Shown: positions 1-10,562 of the stretch, piece by piece
Layout: every line of letters starts with the position of its first letter
How positions within the stretch are numbered: the stretch's first letter is position 1
From: Xylaria sp. FL1777
Taxonomy: Eukaryota > Ascomycota > Sordariomycetes > Xylariales > Xylariaceae
Direction: 5' to 3'
Assembly (NCBI GenBank): GCA_022578965.1
Contig: MU400634.1
Location: 51,455-115,454 of the forward strand
DNA: 64,000 bases
Position numbers and translations under genes: made by a program
The notes under the pieces: model-generated
What the model saw: the letters and a program-made list of their open reading frames with translations, nothing else
Told to the model about the DNA's origin: nothing
Databases searched by the model: none

Positions 1-1138
1 ACTGCCTACCTACATAAGGTACCTACCTAAAGCCACGTTACCTACACACAGAGGTAGTTCGGCAATGCTACGCAGTAGATGTGACCTTTTGCGAGAGATA
101 TGTAGGGTCGGTGTGTACCTACTACCTACCTAGAATATAGTGGTACAGTTCCGGTAACAGGCGCAACAGGGGTTCATGCTGGGTAGGCATAGTGTCGTGT
201 GTCCTCGCGTTTTCTTTCCCGATGGCATGGGCAGTCTTTCCCGAGTTCTGCCCGAGCTTAAGGCACCGGTATACTGAACCGATATGTGCTGGTGTGGCGC
301 AATAATCAACACCGATGTAAAATGCAGTTGGAACTTGGTGTGTTGGTAAGCTTGGACGGAAATAAGCCAACGGAAGGACAAAAGAAAAACTAGTAAAAAC
401 AGTGTTCGTGATACGGTGCCAACGCTGTGTCCCGTATGTATAAAGTAGCATAGGGAATTTAATTACCTAACTAGCAGGGCTTTCGCTCAAGACCCAGATG
501 GCAAGGGATAAATAAGTACCTACCTAGACAGAATGTCTTTACATGTTCGTCTAGTATACATACGTGAAAATGATCTATACTAGATCCCACGTGGACGTCG
601 AAGACCTAATGTACAGTATATTACGCTAACATACACTACCTAGGTACCTGGACGTAAGTGGGGTACCTGTAAGATACCGGTATTGGTGTCCGTACCTCCA
701 TGTATAGCCGTTATCGGCCCCATGTCTAGAATTTTTCATGACTAGCCCCTAGTGTGTATAACCTCAATCAACCTCTGCCTGAAGGATTCCGACAAGTTTC
801 AGGTTGCAGAATATTCAGAGTGTCAAACTTCATCCATAGAATGAACATCCGAGATAGGTTTTACCATACTGAATCAAAAAGGGAATTTCACCTGAGCCAT
901 GCCTAAAGTCTGTTTATGCATTAATGAATATGTAGCTTTAAATAAAAAGGCTATAGTATTAATAATCTCGGTCGGAAAGCTATTTTAATGTCTTTAAATA
1001 CGATTTTTAAAGTAAATTGGTTGCATAATAGTTTCTTTAAAGACCGTAGTGCTGCTAGCAAAGACATACCCCCTTACACTCCCGCCTTGTATGTACAGCT
1101 TTGCGCCTCTCTTTTCTTATGAGCCAAAGCCACATGCA
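1..1138. other. Intergenic, no gene seen; scattered ACCTACCT motifs
   Basis: No reading frame here looks like a protein. The frames of about 83-109 codons on the minus strand are short, have no recognisable motif and are rich in residues expected from random translation. The first 700 bases carry many copies of a short ACCTACCT or AGGTAGGT word (for example near 5-12, 24-30, 120-132 and 519-527), a loose microsatellite-like motif. From about 880 to 1050 the sequence becomes A+T richer, which would fit the 3' flank of the HET gene that ends at 1139. Confidence 0.6.
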
Positions 1139-4011
1139 CTACTTTATTACTAACTTTCTCTTTTGGCAATGCTTAAAGAATCTAGATTTGTCTACTGTCT
1201 CCCCACCGCAAATATTATAGTCTATTATGCCAATACGCTCGAAAATGTCTTCATCCACGGACGGTCTAAGAACAAGCACGACGGTGTTCGAGAGCATTAC
1301 ACCCTGGATATCGGAATCTATCACCGCGTGGTCTTTTGAAGGGCAGTCGGAACGATAGTAAGGTTGAAAAGGGTGGTCGCGTGGAATTTTAGGCACCACA
1401 TCGGGATGAAAAGTTTCGAGGTCCTCGTCGACTCCAGTATCGGGATTGCAGGCCCTAACAAGGATGCAGGAAACCGAATTTCCGCTTGGGTATTCCTGGT
1501 TGCAAAGGACGAGTTGCAAATGAATAACGCTCCCAAAGAATGTAAGTTGGCCTCCTGATACAGCCCCGGTTATATCTATGCCATCCGGGATACAAACTGG
1601 GTCTTCAATTTCAAAGGCACTTTCTGCATGCTTCGACCAGTTCACGCGTCCGTGGACCGACGCCCAGGACCATGAGGGTGCAACGTAGGAGGAGTTGCGC
1701 GGCTGGTGACCACCTTCCACGCGCCAGCATAGGCCAGTTTTAAGATCCTTCGACCACAATCCAGCAAGGTAGGTTCCGAGGTCAATTTTCTCAAAGGGAA
1801 GACGGGCGTCTGATGGTTGAATTGAAAACGTGGGTTCCTGCGGGGTTGGTATGATACCATCACTATCTCCGGCTGTTTCGGCAATGAACTGCTTCGCAAG
1901 CCCAGAAATTGCAGGTAAGCGGTCCGTCCAGTTGGTAAGCATCCGTGAGGAGTACCGATAGATGAAAATTCGCCAAAGGTTCATTTTCTCTGTCACCGTA
2001 CATCCCTTTGAACGGTATCCTTTGAGGACAGACTTATCAGTCACACGAAATCCGCCACGCACACGAAGTAATCCGCACTGACAATCCATCCCTCCGTTGC
2101 ATTCCCATTGCAACTCGTCAATGCAGAAATGCAGAATCCTCGGAGCCATATGAAATTCCTGGAAACACCACGCCCTCGTGTGGAGCGGGGCAATATGTAG
2201 ACTTTCGGCTTCGCTACCAAACATCGAGCTAGCAGTCCGGTGTCTCTTCCCAAACCGCACTCGGGTGCCGTGTTGGGTGTCTTTGCTAACTAAGGGCTCT
2301 CAAGACTTCAACGCAAGCCGGGAACTGGCAAATAGCCCCGCGTTGCCGTCTATAGCCCGGTCGCCACTTAGCATTAGATCGCAATTGGCGTAGACTTGGT
2401 TCATCCTAGCCGATTCGTACTTCCAGTCTGTCTTATTCCCTTGAATAATACAAAGGGCGTCTATCCACAAATACCGGTATCCTAGAAGGTGGGTGACAGC
2501 GACGGCGTCTTTGAATGTTTGCGGTAACATCGACCAATCAACCCTGTCCTTCATCTTGTCTAATGTCGAATCGGTGGTTTTGGCAATTGGGTCCTTGCCC
2601 CAGCAGTGGCTGATCGTGACGTATGGTACCTTTTCTACCCAGTCCTTTGTCTCGACAAGTTTGATAGCATACTTTCCTAACGATATCTTTACGTCGAGCA
2701 ACCTAGTCGGCATTTCCGAGCCCTTCGAGGCTTCACAGGTATGAAGACGATCACAATCCCTACGACTCTTTAGAATATAGTCCTGAAGACTAGAGATGGC
2801 GTTTGGCTCCGGAATCTCTTGTCGAACACGCAGCAGCTCACATCTCGATGGGGCTCCTAGATGCAACATTAGCAAGTTGAGAATCTATACTTCAGGGATA
2901 ACACGTATTAACCGTACCTCCAGGTTGGGTATAAAATTCAAGCTCCGGGTCCCGTTGCCAAAATAATTCTACCACGCATCTAGGATTTTGAAGGGACCCC
3001 GCCTCAATTTGGAACGATGTTTTCAGGGAAATAATCTCCTCCCGGTTTGCATCCCACTGTGGACAAGCCTTTATGCCACCATAAACAATCGAACAGAACC
3101 AGCAACCAGCTTCTGCTGCGTCTCTCAACTCCTCCAGTGAATAATTCACGGCTATATCTTGACGCCGTGCAGGCTCCTGAGAGGTGTGTGAACCAGCCAT
3201 CACCGCGGAATCGCCACATCGAATGTGCAATTTAGCGCAGGTGCAACCAGGGCGGAAGTGGTCTTCGGAACTAACAGATATCATTTCTTCGGCAGGGTCA
3301 ACACCGGTTTGTCGCTTTATCCCAGCTGCGACCTGCATCCGTTGCCAGTATCTTAGTGACGTGTTATCTAGCGGAGGAGGCTGATGAAGTCTTTCTCGGA
3401 CATGGGCTAGACTGAAGCAGCTAACATACTCGCGCGCTGCAATGTCAGGGAACGGGTCAGAATACAGTCCATGGCCACAAGTTTCCTCTGCAATTTCCGG
3501 CTCCTTTCTTCTACCCAGATCTCTACCCAGGCCAGGGCATTCCCCTGACTTCGGTGACACGGTGTCAGCTTCACCCTCGTTGAGTTCCGAAGGCGGCTTT
3601 TTGTTGACTTTGGGGTCTTCGAAAGTTAGCCAAGCTTTTTTTTTTTTCAGGAAAAAAAAAAAGAGAGAGAAGAGAGGTTTTCGTACTAGAAATAGCGAGC
3701 TGTGCGCCGGATGCTGGCGACAGCGCTATAGCTGTCGGACTTGCAACCTGGTTCTCGCTGTAGACAGGCGATGCAAGTTGTTGACTGGTTGACGCTGTAG
3801 TTTGTATACGAGACTGATGTTCCTTCTTTGTCGGGAGGTACGAAGTGTACCCGTATTCTTCGTGATCTACCCTCGAGTTGGAAGTTGGCCCGTTGTTTTC
3901 GGCCGTCGCTGGTTGTAAATAAGGTGAGTCTGACGCGAGTGCCTGTTGGTTGCCTCGTTTCCTCCTGAATTTTCTTAACAGAAAATTTCCAAACCTCAAG
4001 AATAGAGTCAT
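1139..4011 (-). CDS. HET-domain (heterokaryon incompatibility) protein gene, interrupted by one in-frame TGA
   Basis: Three exons fit: 4011-3687, 3616-2918 and 2856-1139. Intron 1 (70 nt) has donor GTACGA, branch GCTAAC and acceptor GAAG. Intron 2 (61 nt) has donor GTACGG, branch GCTAAT and acceptor CTAG. Both junctions keep frame, giving about 912 residues. The N-terminal 110 residues are basic and then Ser/Gln-rich. Exon 2 has the typical pre-HET segment with Cys pairs (CTCAKLHIRC, GCWFCSI). Exon 3 has the HET core: VTISHCWG, a YLWIDALCII block, a GNAGLF block, RAWCFQE, then YSSRMLTNWTDRLPAISGLA and the C-terminal APSWSWAS. HET proteins trigger incompatibility cell death after non-self recognition. 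A TGA at 2302-2300 lies in frame between GLFASSRLALKS and the RAWCFQE part, and the frame continues for 386 codons after it. No acceptable intron removes it without deleting the conserved GLF segment. The gene is either a null allele or pseudogene, is read through, or holds a sequence error. Family assignment is very secure; integrity is not. Confidence 0.85.
2300..2302 (-). other. In-frame TGA stop inside the HET gene
   Basis: Read on the minus strand the codons are aag tct tga gag ccc tta. The same frame is open for about 185 codons before and 386 after the stop, and both sides carry HET-family motifs. A single C to T change of CGA (Arg), at a CpG, would explain the TGA. That is an inference, not seen directly. 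Confidence 0.8.
3617..3686 (-). other. Intron 1 of the HET gene with paired homopolymer tracts
   Basis: The intron is defined by donor GTACGA, branch GCTAAC about 12 nt before the acceptor, and frame continuity into exon 2. It holds a run of about 12 T followed by a short spacer and about 12 A, which makes a near-palindromic homopolymer pair. Such tracts are prone to sequencing length errors, but being intronic they do not alter the frame. Confidence 0.75.
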
Positions 4012-5034
4012 GGTTTGGGTTGCTTTGGGGACAGCAAATGTGGTAAGAGCTAGTTATCTAGGACCTAGAGCTGCGAATAGGGAGTCAGCTTCAACTAAAG
4101 ATCTTCTTGGGTCTCAAGGGGTCGATGAGAGACAAAAAGGAAAAGACACTGTTCAGGTCTTTGCCTGGATGGCCCAATCTCCGGTGAGCGCCAATTACAG
4201 TATAATCTACCTAGTTATTCGTTCTGATTCGGCCACGAGATCGTCAGCACTCTGCATCTTGGTTCCTTTGGCATGTGGTTATGCTTAACACGTCGTGATG
4301 AGCGTGACAACAAATTTGCAGACGGCTAAAATTTGAGGTTCAAAATGCGCCACGCCGCTTTTAGCCCGACCCCGGACTGAGACGAGCGACGAATAAAAAT
4401 ATATTATACCTACTTTCTTTTATGTTAGTATTTTTGACCACCATTTGGGAATGCCGATGGCTAGAAACACCAACGCACTTCATACATACGCAGGTCCTTA
4501 AGTTGTACGTACACTATTATGTCCCTACCAGGACGGAATATGCCTATTCAAGCGCGTTGCGGTGCTGGTAGCATCTTGGCTGGCTCACCACTAACGAATA
4601 GTGTGTCGATACCCCGGATATTCCGACTGGACCGTTTATAGCTTTTTGGTCACCAAAACAACAATGCTAAGTGAGATATCAACCGTTTTGTGCAAGTCCG
4701 GGCCTGGTTAAGTTTAACTAATGTTAGACGGTGGTGAAGTGTAATGGAATCTTCGGCACATTTACTACTACTTTATAGCAGGGCTGAGTGCTAGTTAGGT
4801 AGGATGAGTGAGGTAGTATTATGTATTGATAGACGAACCTTGTCAACTTAGCACATTCTATACTTTCGTATTGCATTTTCGAACGCAAAATTCAATAACT
4901 TCTAGTATCTAACTGAGATCACATTGCCTTTAGGCAATTTATTCTTGGCCATATCTTTGTACTAAGTCTCTCATGACGTCGAGAACCCTGCGAGAATATC
5001 AGTGCTGCGCTCCGTACCTGTGGTTGACTCTACC
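4012..5034. other. Intergenic, no gene seen
   Basis: This kilobase lies upstream of the HET gene (start 4011, minus) and downstream of the kinase-like gene (end 5035, minus). The plus-strand frame at 3950-4288 overlaps the HET start in antisense and has no family features. The rest is moderately A+T rich with no motif that I recognise. Confidence 0.6.
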
Positions 5035-6154
5035 CTACTGTGTACGAAGTGTCTCGTCATTAACGAATAGTGCCGATACATGCGTGTCAAATCGCCTGAT
5101 CTTTGAGTTAGTTAAGGCCCAATTAGTATTTCCTTTATCTCCTACAGTCTGTATAAATCAAGGCGGCCTTCAAAGTCCTTCGCTGGTGCCGAAATCTGGA
5201 CGAAAGAGTTGTATGCAGCAATGTATTCGGCCCCAAACTTATTGCAAGCCGGTCTCCACTGACCGAATTCGTCTTTGTCACCTTGCATAAGCTAGGATCA
5301 ACGTGTGAATGGATCCTGCTAAACTTACATTCGTTGTGGGCGAAGAAGCAGCAAGCATCGAAGACAAGAGGTTGGTCGGTGGAAACATCGATTCCAGCAT
5401 TGGCATACCAGAGGTCCCCATGGACAAGAGATGGTTTTACCGTCCGACCCTCGCTCTCAAGGGGCCTCAGTAGCCTGGGAATAACCTTGTCAAATAAAGC
5501 TTGGGAGAGAATATCAAGCTCTTCACTGGGCCCCTTTCTTTCTACCTCAAGGTCAAGCGCCTGTCTCATGCTCTTGGCGAAGAACGTCTCCCAACTTTCC
5601 TCCCAGGACACGAATTGGGGCAGGTTGCCGGCATAGGTAGTGATATGGAAACCAAACTTTCCCGTAGGTGACACAGTTCTCTCATGCACTGTCGAGAGGA
5701 GAGCGGCGAACTTGTGGGGTTCTGGCATGTCGTTTGTCATTTCTCGGAACTCGCAGACAAAGAAGTGGGTGTCAGGAACGGTCGCGTAGGTGCCCCAAGC
5801 GATCGGCTTAGGTACGAATTCTGGCAGGACACTGTTCAGAGCCTTCATGGACTCGAATTCACCCCGGACCATCTGCTTGCCGCGTTCGAGCGACAGCACT
5901 TTGATGAAGAATGACTGCTCCGTCTCGTCAATGAGCGAGACATCAATTCGGCCAGTTCTGGCCCAGAAGCTGACACCATGAGCCTTGGTGGATATTACTC
6001 TGCACCCTTGAGGTAGTTCTTGGAGACGACGATGTGAGCATTACTCCGTACGGCCGGCAGTAGGAAGTACGAATATCTTACCCTTCATGACACTGGGGTC
6101 GACCTGGATATTGCCTCCCCCGAATTCGAGCCCCTCCACACCTTTATAATTCAT
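5035..6154 (-). CDS. Fructosamine/ketosamine-3-kinase-like protein (FN3K family)
   Basis: Four exons: 6154-6082, 6018-5329, 5272-5146 and 5095-5035, coding for 316 residues, which is the usual FN3K-family length. Introns of 63, 56 and 50 nt have donors GTAAGA, GTAAGT and GTAGGA. The last has an excellent TTAACTAACT branch. Motifs run across each junction: VISTKAHGVSFWARTGRID near the N-terminus (phosphate-binding strand region), HGDLWYAN at residues 224-231 (catalytic loop of the aminoglycoside-kinase fold), DACCFFAHNEYEFGQWRP from 245 (metal-binding Asp, then a family signature) and RLDLYRLRFDTHVSALF near the end. Family members phosphorylate sugar amines on glycated proteins so that the adduct breaks down; the substrate here is inferred. 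The start is the first ATG in frame with exon 1. It looks intact and probably cytosolic, as I see no signal peptide. Confidence 0.9.
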
Positions 6155-6526
6155 ATTCTATAGAATGAAGCGGTTATGACAGCGACCCTTCCAGGAGGTT
6201 GATTCATTAAGTCTAGATCATGAGTGAGCAGCGGGGGAGGGGGGGGGGGCGGATAAACCCTGCACAGGACATGACAAACAAAAAGCCTGCCGGATGGAAG
6301 CACTGAATTGATGAATAACCGTTAGTGAAAGTCGTTACAAAAGCTATGTGTACACGTACCCTGCTACGAGCATGAGAGCCAGGATTTCCTTACAAGCTTT
6401 ACCCTTTAATAAGAAAAGCTACTGAATAATGTGTGTACGACCAGAATGTATGTTAAACAGCTGCAATAGGGGCTATTGTATTTTTACTGCTGAACTAGTA
6501 TTGGCGCGGGACGGGACGTGTCCTAG
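6155..6526. other. Intergenic, with a G-rich tract at 6233-6249
   Basis: This is the promoter side of the kinase-like gene and the 3' side of the deaminase gene. On the plus strand it holds a run of five G, an A and eleven G (6233-6249), about 80-95 nt upstream of the kinase-like ATG, so the template side carries a C tract. No other signal is recognised. Confidence 0.6.
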
Positions 6527-7072
6527 TCATGGGTCTGCGTGACCAGCCATCGAGATCTTGGTCAACATGTCCCGCATATGCTCCACAGGGTACACGACCT
6601 TGACGCCATGGGCCTCGAGCCTCTCTTGTCCGTCGTTGTGCGTGATGAAGGTTCCAGGCTCCTTTATTCCCACGTAGACAGTCTTGATGGCGCCGTTAAG
6701 CCGCAAGATCCTCGTCGCACACGTCATGTTGCCGCTCAGTCTTTCGTTGCAGGGTTCCATGGTCGTGTAAAGAACTGTGTTGGAGGGAAGAACCTCCCCG
6801 ATACGCTCCTCCGGGAGATTGTATTTGTCCGCAATCTTGATGAAGCAGCATTGCTCCGCGTGTGTCGTTCCCGGATCTCCCTTGTAATCGCGCGGATACT
6901 CTAGGGAGTATCCCGTCGACAGAACTTTGCCCTTGTCCGCATCGACAAGTACAGCACCGACGCAGAATTTGTTTGGTGCTGGGGGCGATTTTTGGGCTTG
7001 CTTGGCGGCGTATCCCATGAAAGCCTCGTGGTCTCCCACCGTGTAGGATGGGTGAATGGGCTGTGGGTCCAT
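6527..7072 (-). CDS. Cytidine/deoxycytidylate-type deaminase, DRAP deaminase-like
   Basis: Single-exon gene of 181 residues. Zinc-site motifs of the CDA superfamily are visible: HAE at residues 71-73 (zinc His and proton-shuttle Glu) and PCNERLSGNMTC at 107-118 with the two zinc cysteines C108 and C118. The RLSGN element between the cysteines and the preceding TTMEP are typical of fungal proteins annotated as DRAP (riboflavin pathway, Rib2-like) or dCMP deaminases. The reaction would be hydrolytic removal of an amino group from a pyrimidine; the exact substrate cannot be told from sequence. There is no signal peptide or membrane segment. The frame has a clean ATG and no intron. Downstream, 372 bp separate it from the kinase-like gene on the same strand; nothing suggests co-regulation. 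Confidence 0.88.
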   Translation of the reverse strand: MDPQPIHPSYTVGDHEAFMGYAAKQAQKSPPAPNKFCVGAVLVDADKGKVLSTGYSLEYPRDYKGDPGTTHAEQCCFIKIADKYNLPEERIGEVLPSNTVLYTTMEPCNERLSGNMTCATRILRLNGAIKTVYVGIKEPGTFITHNDGQERLEAHGVKVVYPVEHMRDMLTKISMAGHADP

Positions 7073-7717
7073 GGCTAGGAATTCCTTTTTACCTGATCTA
7101 GGTAGTAAGAGAGAGGTGCTTCTGCCGACCGTTGAGGAAGAGGTTGAAGTTCTGCTAATTGGATATGAACCTAAACCCGTTCAGGTAAACCTCTGCATGT
7201 GTCCCCTGGCTGCTGGCAATCCCCATACAAATTGGGTTAGAATGAAAGCAGCCAAGCGACATGGGTAGAGAAATCGAAAAAAATAACAGTTCAGCAGATA
7301 TATAGATCTTTTATAGCCTGCTTGAAAATTGCGAGATGTGGCTATACCTACACGTAAACTTCCACTTAAGTCTTCCCCGATTTTTGCTTTCAACTCACAC
7401 CTCTCGAGTCATAAGAACTTCGTAGAAGTAAGAGGTGTGGTAGGTACCGGTATCTCTGAGGAGATACAAGCATGGGTACTTGATACGAATCCGCCTCGAT
7501 GACATTATTTAGCTCGAACGCTTATGGATCGAGAGTGTCGTTGTATGCGCCCTTCACAGCGTCTGTTAGATTGACGTCACGAATGTCAGATAATCCAATT
7601 TTTGCATTTTGGTGCCAGACAGCATGCTCACCATGAAGGATTTTTGAAGATGACATTTTGATTACCAAGCGGCGTTTATTTAAGACGCTGACGATCTAGA
7701 TACACGCTCACTGGACA
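7073..7717. other. Intergenic, no gene seen
   Basis: The region lies between the start of the deaminase (minus) and the 3' end of the ZIP transporter gene (minus). The small frames here (about 70 codons) have no motif. It should hold the deaminase promoter and the transporter 3' UTR and terminator, but I cannot point to a specific element. Confidence 0.5.
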
Positions 7718-9069
7718 TCAATCCCAGGAAATGTAAAGCATAATGCCTGCGCCTAAGGCAACCGCCGCAAACTGTACCAATGTTTTCCTGAGCTCCACTG
7801 CTTTGTTCGGACCAGTCTCTAGAAGCTCGGGAATTACAGCCACGGTTCCAACGTAGAGAAAGGTGCCAGCCGTGAATGGGAGTAAAAGATCACCCCAGGA
7901 CAAGCTGGTTCCCCAGATACCTCCCGTCATGCCATTGAAACCTCCATCAGCGCTATTGTTGCCTCCAAATTCCTGGACGGCGATGCCAATCAATGTCCCT
8001 AAAAGAGCGCCCAGTGCTGTGCCAAATTGTGCGCCCATGGCTGCTCGTTTCGAGAAACCAGATTGCACAAGCAAAGCAAAGTCTCCAACCTCATGAGGGA
8101 TCTCATGGAAGAAGACAGCCACGGTAGTGGTTGCACCAATTGTGGGCGAGGCATAGAAGGATGCTGACATGGCTAAGCCGTCTGTGATGTTGTGTGTAAA
8201 GTCGGCACTAATATCTGTTAGTGCTCGTGTGACAATGAAGCAAAGATGGAAAAGGAGTCCATAACCCACATCAAGTTCAGAAACCCTCCTAGCTTGACAC
8301 TGGGGTTTACATCCTTTTCCTCGCTCTTCGTCACCATATCATTTACTTTATTAGCCCCCTTCTTGCGATTCTTGGCATCGTTGTTAGATAGTTCTACCGA
8401 ACTAGATGTAGCCGATGTGGGCGATGGTTCGTGCGAATGAGCACCGTGGCTATGGTCGTGTCCTTCACCACCAGTTGCAATGCGCAATCCCTTATCCATT
8501 GCCACAAATGTCATAAAACCGACCATTATAGCGAGCCCCAGTACTAGATTCCGGTTCGGTTCGACGAGCACAAAGCGCACGCGTTCGGGGGTATCCTCGC
8601 CAAGGAAGATTTCGGGAAGCAGGTGGAACAACGTATCGCCCAGCAGGCCGCCGACAGCGAAAGCAACCATGACTGATAGTGACGAAGGATCAATGTTGGG
8701 TGGACAGAGTGCTAGCAAGAAGTTGGGAGGACCAGAAATGTAGAGAGTTGCGAGTAGGGCGTTGACTGCAGGGCTGCCGGGGAAGAGGACGGCGAAGATC
8801 TTGGACGTCAACGTCGAGGTGTCGGGCGCGGCCGCGAGCTTTGCGGCGTTGAGCTCCTGGACGACACTACATGTCTTGAATACCCTTCAGTGTATGCCAT
8901 AATCAGGGACAGATGCTTGCGCGCTTACCTGGAGCTTCTCGTCTAACTGCTCGAGACTCAAGGAGTCGAAGGATGTGGTAGGTTTTCCATGACCCTCAAG
9001 TTGAGAGGCAAGCACGAGACCTGCAAAGAGACAGACAAGCAGCCAGCCCTGCGTCCTGTACAATGCCAT
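7718..9069 (-). CDS. ZIP-family zinc transporter (Yke4/SLC39A7-like)
   Basis: Three exons: 9069-8929, 8856-8270 and 8207-7718, giving 405 residues. Intron 1 is 72 nt (donor GTAAGC, acceptor CCAG); intron 2 is 62 nt (donor GTGGGT, branch CACTAACA, acceptor TTAG). The start at 9069 gives a signal peptide (MALYRTQGWLLVCLFAGLVLAS). Membrane segments follow, including VMVAFAVGGLLGDTLFHLLPEIFLG, then a His-rich cytosolic loop (GEGHDHSHGAHSH), then the metal-site helices: HNITDGLA at 248-255 and HEIPHE at 277-282, the ZIP signature pair. Members of this subgroup move zinc out of the ER or Golgi into the cytosol. ER location is inferred from the signal peptide and similarity in layout to Yke4/SLC39A7. 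The sequence shows no defect. Confidence 0.92.
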
Positions 9070-10562
9070 ATCCAGAGATATGTCACAATTGACGCTTAAC
9101 AGGTTAAGCAAAGACTGGGTTAATTGTTAAGGTCGGCCCGTGCAAATAATCCAACCAATGCAACCAACCGTGTTCCGTCACTGAGTTGGTGATGACTCGG
9201 TGTAGATGTTGGTCTAGACTCTATACAGGTTTGGGTAACAAGTATTTAGTTGCTGACACTAAAAGGCCCGAATAATCTCCGATAACTCCTTTAAGACAAG
9301 CATTCACTTTACACTGATTGAACTTGACCTCAGCTTGTCCTGTAATTCGAAAATTTTAATGCAAGGTGTTTATAGTGTGCCGTATCATCAGACACCTCGC
9401 GGATATACGTTATCCCAATCTATTTACTAGCCTTCACGTCGTGGATAGACACTAGCTTTTCGAAATATATTGTAATATAATGCCTTGAAGAGAACTATTG
9501 AATGCCAATCCACCTACGCAGCTCGACCACTAAAAGCCAAAGGTCATCAACTCAACCCAAACCAATACATCTCTCGTCGCGTCCTCTTTCTACCCACAGC
9601 GAATACCACCATGTATTTGTTATTCTGCAGCTAAATATTTCACCGAATTCATTGCGCAGAGCCCGTCTATAAATTTATATCTCATGCATTATGATGTTAT
9701 GTTGACAAATTCAGCCCACCCGGGCTTTCCTACGATCTACACTGTAACCTAGGTAGGGACACCCCTGACGACGAGGTTGATGATGCCCATTCAATTCCCA
9801 GTTCGTAACCCAATTGGGAAAAGAAGTAAACCCATACTATGGGATACCATGGGGGTAGCTACCCCGCAGGAGTTCGAGATCGCCTTCACCTAGGAACCGA
9901 CACCCGGAAGCACACCTAAGCCAATTCTAGAAGGTGCCTACACTTACTTCTTAAACAAAATAGGTTAGTTTCGGGCACTTTACGGACACTAACAAAATAT
10001 ACGGTCAATCTATGGTACATAGTTGTACTCACAGAAGTTACAGATTGATATCTATAGGGACTGGAAGTTAGCTGAGAATGTACCAAAACAGATATTCTAT
10101 GATAGCTATTCCACATTTCTTTCAAAATATCACCACACATTTATATAAAGCTAATATTTAGCGGCCCTACAGTTTCTCTACTTAATTCATGGATGGCCTC
10201 GAACGGTACCGCTATGTGCTTATATCTCATCTATACTAAATACGGCTAGTCTTGGTGCCACCTAGGAAGTACACTAGCTCAGAGCATCTGTGGGGTAATT
10301 ACCATGATAAGTTACTCCAAGATATACCCCAGTCGTTTTCCCCAATAACGCTCGCCAAGCTAGACTCCTACCAGAAAACAATCACGATGTGACCCATGTC
10401 AACGCAGACGTGCTTGAGGAAGGCAGGAAGGTGGAGGAGAGAATTGCTGAGCAACCTCGGGGATATAAAATAATTCGTACATCACCCAATAAGTCCTCTA
10501 GGAGTTAGTTTTGCAACCTATTCCCTCCCTTCAGTCAAGCAGTCAAGCCAAGTCAACTAAAG
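9070..10562. promoter_or_regulatory. Divergent intergenic region between ZIP transporter and glucoamylase genes
   Basis: These 1.5 kb separate two genes transcribed away from each other, so both promoters lie here. The frame at 9916-10140 (minus) is short and without motifs. On the glucoamylase side, GTGGGG at 10290-10295 fits the SYGGRG consensus of the carbon-catabolite repressor CreA. This is a short motif that could be chance. A TATA box lies closer to the gene. Confidence 0.55.
10464..10470 (+). promoter_or_regulatory. Probable TATA box of the glucoamylase gene
   Basis: TATAAAA stands 99 nt upstream of the glucoamylase ATG. It is followed by a pyrimidine-rich stretch and a CAAG-rich leader (about 10510-10560) typical of strongly expressed secreted fungal enzymes. 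The role is inferred from position. Confidence 0.6.

Noticed and set aside
2300..2340. Very short intron (36-40 nt) that would remove the TGA in the HET gene
   Set aside because: Candidate GT at GTTCCC and acceptors TTAG exist, but length is below usual fungal introns and no branch point is present.
3950..4288. 112-codon plus-strand frame across the HET gene start
   Set aside because: Antisense to HET exon 1 and its promoter, with no recognisable feature.
6527..7072. Calling the deaminase a toxin-type or base-editing deaminase
   Set aside because: Single compact domain with PCNERLSGN and no secretion or toxin-delivery features; it fits a metabolic enzyme.
5035..7072. A two-gene protein-repair or metabolic cluster (kinase-like plus deaminase)
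   Set aside because: Same strand and adjacent, but 372 bp apart with no shared pathway evident and no further linked genes.
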